DNA of 29,041 nucleotides from a virus, in the IMG/VR virus record IMGVR_UViG_3300032275_000015, positions 1 through 29,041 of that record, one strand, 5' to 3'. Below the pieces are notes generated by a model that saw nothing but the letters and a program-made list of their open reading frames with translations, ran no database searches and was not told where the DNA came from. Shown here one piece after another: positions 7,383 through 14,708 of the stretch. The position numbers and the translations under genes are program-made. Each line of letters opens with the position of its first letter. The first letter of the stretch is position 1.

Positions 7383-7814
7383 ATGAAAAAACTTATTTTA
7401 TTTATTATAGGGTTTGTTTTATTTTCTTGTAAAAAAGTTGAGGTGAAACCACAACAACCTTTAGATCCGCAACCAATTATTACCGACACAACTTTTGTTG
7501 ACACAACAATAACTTTAAAAAATACTACTTGGGTAATCACTAAAGTTTTAAACACAAATTTTAATGAGGAACTAAGGTTGGACACTCTTGTTTTTTTAAC
7601 CTATAACACTTATAGTTTTAATGGTGTTCAGTCAACTTATAATTTTTATCCAAATAATTTAAACTATACCTTGACATTAAATAACACACCTTGGGGACAT
7701 ATAAGTGGTGGTATTTATAACTACAATATAACACAAGGTGAAATTATAAATTGTCAATTTAATAATTATTTTACAGGACAAAATGTAATAAAAGTTTGGA
7801 TGATTAAAATATAG
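7383..7814 (+). CDS. Phage-encoded lipoprotein (143 aa)
   Basis: The N-terminus MKKLILFIIGFVLFSC is a type II signal peptide with lipobox LFSC (Cys16), followed by KK and a Pro-rich linker. The mature part is beta-rich (DTTITLKNTTWVITKVL, then LDTLVFLTYNTYSFNG), resembling small lipocalin-like lipoproteins of Bacteroidetes. Such a protein would be exported and anchored in the host envelope. It may block superinfection or alter the surface, as known for other phage lipoproteins, but that is inference. It sits 1 nt after the 91-aa gene and before a strong terminator. Confidence 0.8.
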   Translation: MKKLILFIIGFVLFSCKKVEVKPQQPLDPQPIITDTTFVDTTITLKNTTWVITKVLNTNFNEELRLDTLVFLTYNTYSFNGVQSTYNFYPNNLNYTLTLNNTPWGHISGGIYNYNITQGEIINCQFNNYFTGQNVIKVWMIKI

Positions 7815-7817
7815 TTT

Positions 7818-7838
7818 CTTTGTTCTATCAAAACAAAG
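7818..7838 (+). other. Hairpin after the lipoprotein stop
   Basis: CTTTGTT, 7-nt loop, AACAAAG (7 bp). There is no T run directly after it, so it is not a terminator by itself. It may protect the 3' end or pause transcription. Confidence 0.4.
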
Positions 7839-7875
7839 TGGTGGAGTTAAATGGCATTTCAATGTCGATCTCTTG

Positions 7876-7910
7876 AAAGGTGGGAATTTATTTTCACCTT
7901 TTTGTTTTTT
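7876..7910 (+). terminator. Rho-independent terminator after the lipoprotein
   Basis: AAAGGTG and CACCTTT (7 bp, 12-nt loop) are followed by TTGTTTTTT. It closes the transcript just before the next TATTTATA promoter. Confidence 0.75.
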
Positions 7911-7914
7911 GGTA

Positions 7915-7926
7915 TATTTATAAATA
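7915..7926 (+). promoter_or_regulatory. TATTTATA-class promoter of 7937 gene
   Basis: TATTTATAAATA lies 11 nt before the ATG at 7937 and directly after a terminator, so it should drive 7937 and 8557 as one unit. Confidence 0.6.
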
Positions 7927-7936
7927 AAAATAAGAT

Positions 7937-8548
7937 ATGAAAAAATTAATATTAAATGAAAAACAATATAATAGACTTCAAAATATTATTATTAATAAAG
8001 CTATCATAAGTGAACAAACAAAAAGTCAAATAATGATAATCCAACAAAGACTAAAAGAATGTTTTAGTGCCTATCTTGGAACTTCAGGGCCTAACAAAGA
8101 TGGTGTTGATGGAGTTGCTGGTGATAAAACAAAAACTGCTATAGAAACATATACAAAATATCGTTTTGAACAAAATGATAATTCAGAAAATTCTGATTTA
8201 GTTACGAATCCAGATGTAGAGGCAAAAAAACAAGAAGTTTTAGTATTCCTTAATAAATTAAAAGAGTCTAATACTAATCAAATAGTTAAAAATCAAATAG
8301 AAAAAAGTATAACCGAATTAAATAATATGAGTACAGATTCAATTTGTGAAAATAATCAATTAAAACCTGAATTGGCTAAAAAATTAGCAGAATCTAAAAA
8401 AGATCTTAATAATTATCGATCTTTTATTAACGATCCAGAAAAATTAATTGACAAAATTATTATAAACATGACTTTTATTGAAGAATATTGTCAATCAAAA
8501 AATAAATCAAGTGATGTTGTCATAGATGACTCAGGTTTACTAGCTTAA
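7937..8548 (+). CDS. Candidate virion protein with tag and PG-binding-like domain (203 aa)
   Basis: The N-terminus (MKKLILNEKQYNRLQNIIIN, then KAIISEQ) is a basic helix with a possible cleavage site after I-S-E (24-26). Residues about 30-75 resemble a peptidoglycan-binding type 1 domain: IQQRLKEC, then DGVDGVAGDKTKTAIETY (compare the LQ..L and DG.fG..T..A...yQ pattern). The C-terminal half is a long charged helix region (VLVFLNKLKESN, then LKPELAKKLAESKK), probably coiled coil. There is no signal peptide. A cell-wall-binding protein carried in the particle and delivered at infection is a reasonable reading, but unproven. The next gene follows after 8 nt. Confidence 0.75.
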   Translation: MKKLILNEKQYNRLQNIIINKAIISEQTKSQIMIIQQRLKECFSAYLGTSGPNKDGVDGVAGDKTKTAIETYTKYRFEQNDNSENSDLVTNPDVEAKKQEVLVFLNKLKESNTNQIVKNQIEKSITELNNMSTDSICENNQLKPELAKKLAESKKDLNNYRSFINDPEKLIDKIIINMTFIEEYCQSKNKSSDVVIDDSGLLA

Positions 8549-8556
8549 AAATTACT

Positions 8557-9438
8557 ATGAGAAATAAATTAACAATAACAGAAGGAGAAATCCAAAGAAT
8601 ATTAGGGTTACACAAACAGGCCATTTTAAAAGAGAATAAAATAATCTTATCTGAGGGTTATGCTCTCAACATGATTTCCCGCGGCGATGGTTATAATTCA
8701 GGTATTGCACCTGATTTGTGGGCTATAAAAACAATTAATTTTGGCAAAAAATATGGTGACATTTTAAAAGCTACGGCTGTAGATTCTAATAAGAGCACAT
8801 TTAACAATATTGAGATTAATTGTAAAACCAAAGTTTTAACAATTAAAAGTGATGGTGCTGGGTCAATTGGTTCACAAGTGGCTAATACAACATACGACCT
8901 TGGAAGTTTAAAATCAACCGTTGAGGCAAAGTGTGGACCAGCAGATTTACCAAAAAAAGAAGTTGATAAAAAGAAGCCGGTAGATGAACCAAAAGTTGAT
9001 AAGCCGGTAGATGAACCAAAAAAAGAAGTAAATTGTAAAAACAAAACTCCATTTAATGCATTGACAGATGGTGGGCTTAATTGGAAAAAAGAAAAACGAA
9101 AATGGGTTGATGCAAATTGTAATGGAACAACCCCTTGTATATTTGGTAATTCAAAAACTAATATTAATTTAAGAAACGCATTTTGTGATAAAACTTGGCC
9201 AACTAACCAAAATAATTCGAATAAATATACTTTTGATTTTGATGCCATTATGAAGGCAATTAACGATACAGGAAAATGTGCTGGATATTCGGGTTCATCC
9301 GATGGAACAAACGGCACAAGTGGAACTCAAGGAACATCAGGAACTCAAGGAACTTCAGGAACAAATGTAATCCAAAATCCGTTACCAATTAATAATAAAA
9401 TATCTGCAGAACTCTATTATAAAATAACAGCACCTTAA
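8557..9438 (+). CDS. Candidate virion protein with tag, Pro/Lys linker and GTSGTQ repeats (293 aa)
   Basis: The N-terminus KLTITEGEIQRILGLHKQAI followed by LKE (24-26) and LSE (31-33) is of the same type as the other tagged proteins. Residues about 132-156 are a Lys/Pro/Asp/Glu linker with a repeated KPVDEPK unit. Residues about 245-265 carry GTSGTQGTSGTQGTSGTN, a low-complexity type often found in phage fibres and surface proteins. Six Cys are present in the central and C-terminal parts (KCGP, NCKNK, NCNG, PCIF, FCDK, KCAG), so disulfides are possible. No enzymatic motif is seen. It is translated after the 7937 gene and ends before a strong terminator. Confidence 0.75.
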   Translation: MRNKLTITEGEIQRILGLHKQAILKENKIILSEGYALNMISRGDGYNSGIAPDLWAIKTINFGKKYGDILKATAVDSNKSTFNNIEINCKTKVLTIKSDGAGSIGSQVANTTYDLGSLKSTVEAKCGPADLPKKEVDKKKPVDEPKVDKPVDEPKKEVNCKNKTPFNALTDGGLNWKKEKRKWVDANCNGTTPCIFGNSKTNINLRNAFCDKTWPTNQNNSNKYTFDFDAIMKAINDTGKCAGYSGSSDGTNGTSGTQGTSGTQGTSGTNVIQNPLPINNKISAELYYKITAP

Positions 9439-9441
9439 TAT

Positions 9442-9466
9442 AAAGGGAGTTTGACTCCCTTTTTTT
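9442..9466 (+). terminator. Rho-independent terminator
   Basis: AAAGGGAGT, loop TTG, ACTCCCTTT (9 bp) followed by T residues. It separates the tagged-protein unit from the host-type promoter of the next gene. Confidence 0.85.
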
Positions 9467-9482
9467 ATGCAATTTTTTTTCT

Positions 9483-9490
9483 TATATTTG
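9483..9490 (+). promoter_or_regulatory. Host-type -7 box TATATTTG, leaderless spacing
   Basis: TATATTTG, then 4 nt (TACT), then the ATG at 9495. The upstream -33 position is only a T run. Confidence 0.65.
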
Positions 9491-9494
9491 TACT

Positions 9495-9884
9495 ATGGAA
9501 AAAATGATATATCTAGTTAGAGGAATACCAGGAAGTGGTAAGACAACTTTTGCAAAACAATTAACTCCAAATGTATTTGAAGCAGACCATTATTTTTATG
9601 ATAATGACGATAACTACAATTTTATTGCATCTGAAATAAAAGAAGCTCATAAAGAGTGTCAACAATATGTTGGATATGCAATGGAGTCAAACACACCAAA
9701 AATTGCGGTTTCTAACACATTCACACAAGAGTGGGAACTTCAACCATATTATGAATTGGCAATTAAGTATGGTTATTATGTGACCTCTATTATTGTTGAA
9801 AACAGACACGGAGGCACAAATGTACACGATTGCCCTGAAGATATGATCCAATTAATGAAAGATAGATTCAATATAAAATTATAA
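9495..9884 (+). CDS. P-loop kinase-like ATPase (AAA_33 / N4BP2-like)
   Basis: The Walker A motif is GIPGSGKTT (10-18) in the strand-loop-helix context YLVRGIPGSGKTTFAK. Then come EADHYFYD, AHKECQQY, SNTFTQEWELQPYYELA and GYYVTSIIVE, matching the NEDD4-binding-protein-2-like / polynucleotide-kinase-like P-loop group. Its natural substrate may be an RNA or DNA 5' end or a small molecule. At 129 aa it is a lone kinase domain with no fused phosphatase. The next gene, 3 nt downstream, is a calcineurin-like phosphoesterase, so the pair could process nucleic acid ends together. That link is inferred from position. Confidence 0.85.
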   Translation: MEKMIYLVRGIPGSGKTTFAKQLTPNVFEADHYFYDNDDNYNFIASEIKEAHKECQQYVGYAMESNTPKIAVSNTFTQEWELQPYYELAIKYGYYVTSIIVENRHGGTNVHDCPEDMIQLMKDRFNIKL

Positions 9885-9887
9885 GAA

Positions 9888-10541
9888 ATGAAATTTGATG
9901 ACATATTAACAACGGGTGTAGTTTGGGTCACATCAGACACACACTACAACCATAAAAACATTTGTAGATCTGTGACTAATTGGAGAACCCAAGATGGGGA
10001 TGTCCCTACTTACAATACTAGAGATTTTCAATCGATAGATCAGATGAATGATGCTTTGGTAAACAATATTAACTCTAAAGTTGGTCAAGACGATACTCTA
10101 ATTATGTTGGGCGATATTGCTTTTGGTGGATTTGAAAGTATTGGTAAGTTTTTAGATCGTTTGGTTTGTAAAAACATTCATCTTGTTTTAGGAAATCACG
10201 ATCACCACATTAGAAATAATCGAGAAAACATTCATGATCGTTTTATAAGTGTTAGCGATTACTTACAAGTTAGAATTAATAATCAAGACTTTGTTTTAAG
10301 TCACTACCCATTTGCAAGTTGGAATGGGTTAAACAAAGGAGTGATTCACTTACACGGACATGTTCACTTATCTAATCAAAACAAATGGGGTAATGGAAAA
10401 CGACTAGATGTTGGTGTGGATGGTAATGGATATTTTCCTTATAAAATTACTGAGATTGTTCATATGATGGATCGTCGTGAGATTGGATCTGATTTAAGTA
10501 ATGATCACCACCTTGATGGTTTAGTTGGGGTTGTAGGATAA
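9888..10541 (+). CDS. Calcineurin-like metallophosphoesterase
   Basis: The metal-binding motifs are in order: SDTHYNH (16-22), GD (75-76), GNHDHH (102-107), SHYPF (138-142) and HGHVH (156-160). All expected Asp, His and Asn ligands are present, so an active two-metal phosphoesterase is likely. It is 217 aa, cytosolic and has no extra domain. Substrates of this superfamily vary widely (phosphoproteins, cyclic nucleotides, nucleic acid ends). Its coupling to the kinase 3 nt upstream, and the RNA ligase nearby, hint at RNA or DNA end processing, which the sequence does not prove. Confidence 0.92.
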   Translation: MKFDDILTTGVVWVTSDTHYNHKNICRSVTNWRTQDGDVPTYNTRDFQSIDQMNDALVNNINSKVGQDDTLIMLGDIAFGGFESIGKFLDRLVCKNIHLVLGNHDHHIRNNRENIHDRFISVSDYLQVRINNQDFVLSHYPFASWNGLNKGVIHLHGHVHLSNQNKWGNGKRLDVGVDGNGYFPYKITEIVHMMDRREIGSDLSNDHHLDGLVGVVG

Positions 10542-10556
10542 ACTATGACTTTAATA

Positions 10557-10567
10557 TATTTATTAGT
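10557..10567 (+). promoter_or_regulatory. TATTTATA-class promoter variant
   Basis: TATTTATTAGT directly precedes the ATG at 10568 (3 nt after TATTTATT). The eighth base is T rather than A, as also before 28964. Confidence 0.5.
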
Positions 10568-11815
10568 ATGAAAAATATTGTCATAACTGAAAGTCAATTA
10601 AAAATAATTACAGAAGCTTTAGGGGTTCCAGATAATATTTTGGATGCTGCCGATATGTTATATGATGTTGTTGAACAAGACATCAAAACAATCGATACCA
10701 TTCAAGACGAGTACAACTTTGATGGAGAAATTAACTTTGAATTGGGAAATAAGAAAAAAATTAAAATTGATTCATATACTCTTACTGTAAAAATTGAGGA
10801 GATTGAAGACGAAAAAGGAGGTGTCTTAGACATTATTTCAATGGGCATGGAAGGTGGTTTTGGGTTTAATAGAGATGTTTATATGAAAGAAACAGAACCC
10901 TCAACAACTTTAGAGTTGAGTATAACTTTTGCTGTTGGTGAAAATTGGGAACCTGAAGGACTAATTCAAAAAATGGAAGAAGAAAGAGATGAGCATGTTT
11001 CATCTTTATCTCATGAAATAAAACACAAATACGATAAACAGTCAAAACAATTTGGTTTAATGGGTCTTGATGCTGAATATCAAGCAACACAAAAAAGAGG
11101 TACTTTTGGAATACCTGCAATTGATAGTGTTTTTTATAGGTTTATGTATTATATCCATGCAATTGAAAACCTTGTCAGACCTACAGAAGTTGCATATTCT
11201 ATGAAAAGAAAAAATATTACAAAGTCACAATTCAAAGAGTTTTTAGAAAACAATAGAGTTTATAAAGAGTTGTTAGAAATTAAAAACTTTTCATTTGATG
11301 ATTTTATTTCACAATTAAAAGAACAAGAAGAAAGATTAGATGCTCTCTTGGAACACATTAATGATGATCCATCCAATATGACAATAGATGAAAAAATAAA
11401 AAGAGTTTTAGAAGTCGTTCATATTGATTTGGTAAATAATAAAATGGACTTGTTTGTAGAAATGACCTCACACTCAAGCGACGATTTTTTACGAATGGCT
11501 TTAGACATAGGGTTATTACCCCCAAACGCTGAAAAAAATATAGAAGGACTTAAAAAAACAAATGAAATTAGACAAAAGTTTTTTAATTATGTAATTAAAT
11601 ACCAAGAAAACCCAACTAAATTTTTTGAAAATGAGTTTAAAAGCTTTAACTTTGTTGCAAACAAAATGTTAAAAAAAATATCAAAATTATATGCTATGGC
11701 AAAAGACGATGAACAAGTTAGCGAATCAATTATTAATTGGGAACTTCATCAACAAATTATGGAAAAAAAATATGGTAAAAGAAAAATAGAAACCAAATAC
11801 AAATACAAAAAATAA
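10568..11815 (+). CDS. Tagged protein with HEXXH motif, putative zinc metallopeptidase (415 aa)
   Basis: The N-terminus MKNIVITESQLKIITEALG carries two I-T-E sites (6-8 and 14-16); cleavage after the second would leave ALG. The motif HEIKH at 149-153 (context SLSHEIKHKYD) is a zincin HEXXH, and Glu200 or Glu207 (ENLVRPTEVAY) may be the third metal ligand. The rest is helical and charged, with a Lys-rich tail. If active it would be a metallopeptidase packaged in the capsid and released at infection or used in assembly. A chance HEXXH cannot be excluded, but the hydrophobic-helix context is right. It has its own TATTTATA promoter and terminator. Confidence 0.75.
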   Translation: MKNIVITESQLKIITEALGVPDNILDAADMLYDVVEQDIKTIDTIQDEYNFDGEINFELGNKKKIKIDSYTLTVKIEEIEDEKGGVLDIISMGMEGGFGFNRDVYMKETEPSTTLELSITFAVGENWEPEGLIQKMEEERDEHVSSLSHEIKHKYDKQSKQFGLMGLDAEYQATQKRGTFGIPAIDSVFYRFMYYIHAIENLVRPTEVAYSMKRKNITKSQFKEFLENNRVYKELLEIKNFSFDDFISQLKEQEERLDALLEHINDDPSNMTIDEKIKRVLEVVHIDLVNNKMDLFVEMTSHSSDDFLRMALDIGLLPPNAEKNIEGLKKTNEIRQKFFNYVIKYQENPTKFFENEFKSFNFVANKMLKKISKLYAMAKDDEQVSESIINWELHQQIMEKKYGKRKIETKYKYKK

Positions 11816-11818
11816 AAT

Positions 11819-11852
11819 AAACCCCACAAAAAAAGTGGGGTTTCTTGTTTTT
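11819..11852 (+). terminator. Rho-independent terminator
   Basis: AAACCCCAC, loop of seven A, GTGGGGTTT (9 bp) followed by CTTGTTTTT. The TTG in the tail also serves as the likely -33 element of the next promoter. Confidence 0.85.
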
Positions 11853-11876
11853 AATCAAAAAACTTTATTATCTTTG
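11845..11876 (+). promoter_or_regulatory. Host-type promoter TTG-N21-TATCTTTG
   Basis: TTG 11845-11847, 21-nt spacer, TATCTTTG 11869-11876, then TTTT and the ATG at 11881. The start site is expected at the ATG. Confidence 0.7.
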
Positions 11877-11880
11877 TTTT

Positions 11881-12060
11881 ATGGAAACTCCCTGCAAAGA
11901 ATGTCCGCACTTTATTAAGAATCGTCATAATGATATGATTGTTGAATTTGGTCGTAGGACTGGTAAGAAACATAATTGTCATATGACCGAAGGGGTGAAA
12001 GATTTGTGGAATGTTACAGATAAAAAATTAGAATGTTATGGATCAAAAAAAAATATATAA
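11881..12060 (+). CDS. Small Cys/His protein, possibly DUF6283-like (59 aa)
   Basis: Start chosen at METPCKECPHF, because the in-frame upstream ATG at 11845 lies in the terminator and promoter. The protein has PCKECPHF (Cys4, Cys7), then KKHNCHM and a last LECYG, a CxxC...CH...C pattern that suggests a bound zinc. This resembles the phage/bacterial DUF6283 pattern, but I am not certain. It heads a unit of small genes that leads to cREC and the RNA ligase. Function unknown. Confidence 0.75.
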   Translation: METPCKECPHFIKNRHNDMIVEFGRRTGKKHNCHMTEGVKDLWNVTDKKLECYGSKKNI

Positions 12061-12062
12061 AA

Positions 12063-12284
12063 ATGGATAGTAGAGAAATTATTTACGGAGTGTGTGATAA
12101 AACAGGGAAATGTGATTCCTATTTTGGGTTCTTCAAAAATGAAAAAGATGCGGAACACGAAGTTGAAATCCAATCCAACAGGCTTAAGGAAGACTTGGGT
12201 ATGATGGATATTGATATTCAAACAGACCGAGCATTATTCAATGGTAAATTAGTAATAGTAATTCATAGATACGTATTAAGATGA
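12063..12284 (+). CDS. Unknown small protein, paralogue of 14420 gene (73 aa)
   Basis: The start is at MDSREIIYGVCDK, 2 nt after the previous stop; an earlier in-frame ATG inside that gene is less likely. It aligns with the protein at 14420: IYGVcDkTgkCDsYFGFFKnEKDA against IYGVYDRT..CDDYFGYFKKEKDA, and both end in a hydrophobic strand plus LR. Function unknown. The two copies flank cREC and the RNA ligase. It overlaps the next gene by ATGA. Confidence 0.8.
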   Translation: MDSREIIYGVCDKTGKCDSYFGFFKNEKDAEHEVEIQSNRLKEDLGMMDIDIQTDRALFNGKLVIVIHRYVLR

Positions 12285-12583
12285 AAACAAGAGAAACTAA
12301 ATTTGGAACATATATAGAAATGGAAACAGAAACAAGCACAAAATTAACTGGTGATAAGATCACAGTATTTGTAGAAAGATTGAAAAAAATTGGAATTGAG
12401 GTTAAACTTCAGGGTAATTTCCCATGGGTTTATATTAATGAAATCTGTGGTAAAAGAGTTACTGAAAAGTTTGAGGGGAATCACGGTTTTACTTTAATAT
12501 TTTTACCAGGTAGAAACGATAGTCCACCATCAGAATTTACAGATATTACAGAAATTTTTAAACTAATACGAAAGTATATATGA
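12281..12583 (+). CDS. Unknown small protein (100 aa)
   Basis: An alpha/beta protein with the segments LTGDKITVFVERLKKIGIEV, FPWVYINEICGKRVTEKF, NHGFTLIFLPGR and FTDITEIFKLIRKYI. No catalytic motif is recognised. It overlaps both neighbours by 4 nt (ATGA), which points to coupled translation with the cREC gene. Confidence 0.85.
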   Translation: MKTRETKFGTYIEMETETSTKLTGDKITVFVERLKKIGIEVKLQGNFPWVYINEICGKRVTEKFEGNHGFTLIFLPGRNDSPPSEFTDITEIFKLIRKYI

Positions 12584-12987
12584 ATAAAAAAATATATCTA
12601 GATGATGTTCGTACACCGGTAGACCCAAGTTGGATTGTTGTTCGTTCTTATGATGAATTTGTTAGTAAGATAAATGAAATTGGTTTAGAGAACATTGAGT
12701 TAATATCTTTGGATCACGATTTGGGTGATAGTGCTATGAGAGAATGGCATTACGGTGTTGTAAAAAACTATACTATCAATTACGATAATATAACAGAAAA
12801 AACTGGTATGGATTGCACCAAGTGGTTAGTGAATCAATGGTTAGATGGTAAACATATTGTTGAAGTTGTAGTCCATTCGGCAAACGCTGTGGGTAGTGGT
12901 AATATGATGGGATACATCAACAACTACCGACACTTAAATAGATTGGAACAAAATTGTGTAAGAGTTAAAATTGAACATACAGTATAA
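12580..12987 (+). CDS. cREC: cyclic-phosphate-processing receiver-domain protein
   Basis: The 135-aa protein matches the cREC family, a receiver-like fold proposed to act on 2',3'-cyclic phosphates or RNA ends. Visible: IYLDDVRTP (5-13; Asp8, Asp9), SLDHDLGD (43-50; Asp45 at the phosphoacceptor position), TGMDCTKWL (75-83) and VVVHSANAVGSGNMM (96-110). The acidic pocket is intact. It is followed 13 nt later by an RNA ligase, the typical partner for this family. It is therefore taken as an RNA-repair component, and not as a two-component response regulator since no output domain or kinase is present. Confidence 0.88.
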   Translation: MNKKIYLDDVRTPVDPSWIVVRSYDEFVSKINEIGLENIELISLDHDLGDSAMREWHYGVVKNYTINYDNITEKTGMDCTKWLVNQWLDGKHIVEVVVHSANAVGSGNMMGYINNYRHLNRLEQNCVRVKIEHTV

Positions 12988-13000
12988 AAAAATATAGAAA

Positions 13001-14119
13001 ATGGAAAATTTAAATAGCGTATGTTATGTTGGTGTAATCGGAGAGGTTAAACCAATAGAAGGTGCTGACAACATAGAACTTGTGATGGTTAATGGTTGGA
13101 ATGCCATAACTAAAAAAGTAGAATATAAAGTTGATGATTTGGTTGTTGTTGCAACCACCGATGCGGTTATACCACAAAAACTTTCTGATGGATTAGGTGT
13201 TACAAGTTATCTTCGTAAAGGTCAGAGAGTAAGAACTATAAAACTTGGTAAGGTTTACTCTGAATGTTTAATAATACCAATAGAGTTTGTTCCGGAAAAA
13301 TATAGATACGATGGTTCTGACTGCATGGAGTTACTTAAAGTGTTCAAATACGAACCACCTGTTAAGATGGTTCAGTTAAGTGGGGGTAGAAAATTCAAAT
13401 ACCACCAAAACCCTAACTTTCATGTCTACCACAAGTTTCCTAACTTAAAAAATGCGCCTGAAATGTTTAACGAAGAAGACATAGTTACTGTTACTCGTAA
13501 ACTTCACGGAACAAATGCTCGTTATGGTATTGTAAGAAAGAAAAGACTTTCATTCTTTGATAGAGTTAAAAAGTTATTTGGAAACAAATGGGTTAACTAC
13601 GAATATGTTTATGGATCACACAATGTGGAGAAAGGTTCTGACTCTCAAGGTTTTTATGAAACAGATGTTTGGAGAACGATCTCAGATAATTACAAAATAA
13701 AAAATAAACTATGGGATTATGTTAAGACATTTGGTAGTCCTGACTATTTGGGTGATGGGTTAATCATCTATGGTGAGATATATGGTCATGGTATACAAAA
13801 AAATTATGATTATGGTTTAACCGATGTTAAGTTTGCTGGTTTTGATGTTGAATTAAATGGTGATTACCGACCTTATCATGACGAAAAGAATGTCTTTGAA
13901 TCGTTGGGATTACCAAGAGTTGAGGTTCTTTATTTGGGAACTTGGTGCAAAGAAAAACAAGATAAATATGTGTTCAATAACAATATAGAGGGAACCAAAG
14001 TTCCTCACGAAGGTGTAGTTGTTAAATCAGTTACAGGTGATAGGCACAAAGTTGGTAAAGTAATCAATCCTGATTATAGTATATTCTGTGAAAAAAATAA
14101 TGTAGGTGACTCACATTGA
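13001..14119 (+). CDS. RNA ligase (nucleotidyltransferase superfamily, with N-terminal OB-like domain)
   Basis: The enzyme seals RNA ends through a lysine-AMP intermediate. Motif I is KLHGTN at 167-172 (Lys167 the nucleotidyl lysine), then YVYGSHN (202-208), IIYGEIYG (255-262), KFAGFDV (277-283) and EGVVVKS (337-343). Residues 1-120 form an extra N-terminal domain of the OB type (VCYVGVIGEVKPIEGADNIE), as in the TIGR02306-like/DraRnl group. Its length, 372 aa, is normal. It lies after cREC and closes the unit; a weak hairpin follows. A role in repairing tRNAs or other RNAs cut by host defence nucleases is likely from family knowledge. Confidence 0.93.
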   Translation: MENLNSVCYVGVIGEVKPIEGADNIELVMVNGWNAITKKVEYKVDDLVVVATTDAVIPQKLSDGLGVTSYLRKGQRVRTIKLGKVYSECLIIPIEFVPEKYRYDGSDCMELLKVFKYEPPVKMVQLSGGRKFKYHQNPNFHVYHKFPNLKNAPEMFNEEDIVTVTRKLHGTNARYGIVRKKRLSFFDRVKKLFGNKWVNYEYVYGSHNVEKGSDSQGFYETDVWRTISDNYKIKNKLWDYVKTFGSPDYLGDGLIIYGEIYGHGIQKNYDYGLTDVKFAGFDVELNGDYRPYHDEKNVFESLGLPRVEVLYLGTWCKEKQDKYVFNNNIEGTKVPHEGVVVKSVTGDRHKVGKVINPDYSIFCEKNNVGDSH

Positions 14120-14137
14120 TGGAGTCATTAACTTTTA
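14107..14137 (+). terminator. Weak terminator at the RNA ligase end
   Basis: TGACTC and GAGTCA (6 bp, 9-nt loop containing the stop codon) followed by TTAACTTTTATT. The T run is interrupted, so termination may be partial. Confidence 0.4.
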
Positions 14138-14141
14138 TTGT

Positions 14142-14153
14142 TATTTATAAAAA
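14142..14153 (+). promoter_or_regulatory. TATTTATA-class promoter of 14163 gene
   Basis: TATTTATAAAAA, with the ATG 13 nt after TATTTATA. It sits just after the weak terminator. Confidence 0.5.
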
Positions 14154-14162
14154 GAAAAAATT

Positions 14163-14423
14163 ATGGCAACATTTTGGACAAAAACGGAAATAGATTTGGA
14201 TGTTAATGAAATCTATGAAAATTTATCAGATCGTGAGATTTTACAACTAGTTGATTTACTTGTTGAAGAAAATTTAGTAATCTCTACTAATACAATTAAG
14301 AGTGAAAGTATAAATTTTTTAGATGATGAGTGGAGGAAAACACTTATGGGCCTAATAAATAATAGACACAGACTTTCAAATGAAGATGAAGAGATAATTA
14401 AATCAATTGCAAACAAATTATGA
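14163..14423 (+). CDS. Unknown small protein (86 aa)
   Basis: A mostly helical acidic protein with VNEIYENLSDREILQLVDLL and a polar C-terminus. No family is recognised. It overlaps the next gene by ATGA and is the first gene after a TATTTATA motif. Confidence 0.8.
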   Translation: MATFWTKTEIDLDVNEIYENLSDREILQLVDLLVEENLVISTNTIKSESINFLDDEWRKTLMGLINNRHRLSNEDEEIIKSIANKL

Positions 14424-14668
14424 TAGTAAAAGACAACGACCTGATATATGGGGTTTACGATAGAACAAGAGGTATCGGAGGATGTGATGACTATTTTGGA
14501 TATTTTAAAAAAGAAAAAGATGCAAAAAATGAGATGAAAATCCAATTTGAACATTTAAAAAGTAAAAACCCAAAAGAAACTTTTAAAATATATAAAGACA
14601 GAACGGTTAGGGTAAAAGAAAAAACAGAAGAGATTTTAATAATTATACACCCAATTTTATTACGGTAA
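14420..14668 (+). CDS. Unknown small protein, paralogue of 12063 gene (82 aa)
   Basis: It shares LIYGVYDRT, a Cys-Asp-Asp-Tyr-Phe-Gly core, FKKEKDA and a terminal hydrophobic strand with LLR with the protein at 12063. It has a slightly longer loop before CDDYFG and a diverged C-terminal half. The repeated pattern of aromatic and acidic residues suggests a small conserved fold. Function unknown. Confidence 0.8.
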   Translation: MIVKDNDLIYGVYDRTRGIGGCDDYFGYFKKEKDAKNEMKIQFEHLKSKNPKETFKIYKDRTVRVKEKTEEILIIIHPILLR

Positions 14669-14708
14669 AAGTATAATATTGTAACAAACCACAAAAAAAT
14701 AATTAAAA

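Noticed and set aside
8691-9317. 208-aa minus-strand ORF
   Set aside because: Antisense to the tagged 293-aa protein, which has a promoter, tag and terminator; the ORF arises from its Pro/Lys/Gly repeat composition.
11845-11880. Upstream ATG extension of the 59-aa gene
   Set aside because: Lies in the terminator tail and promoter; ATG 11881 follows the -7 box by 4 nt.
14213-14554. 113-aa minus-strand ORF
   Set aside because: Antisense to two overlapping plus-strand genes; hydrophobic translation typical of reverse-strand artefacts in AT-rich DNA.
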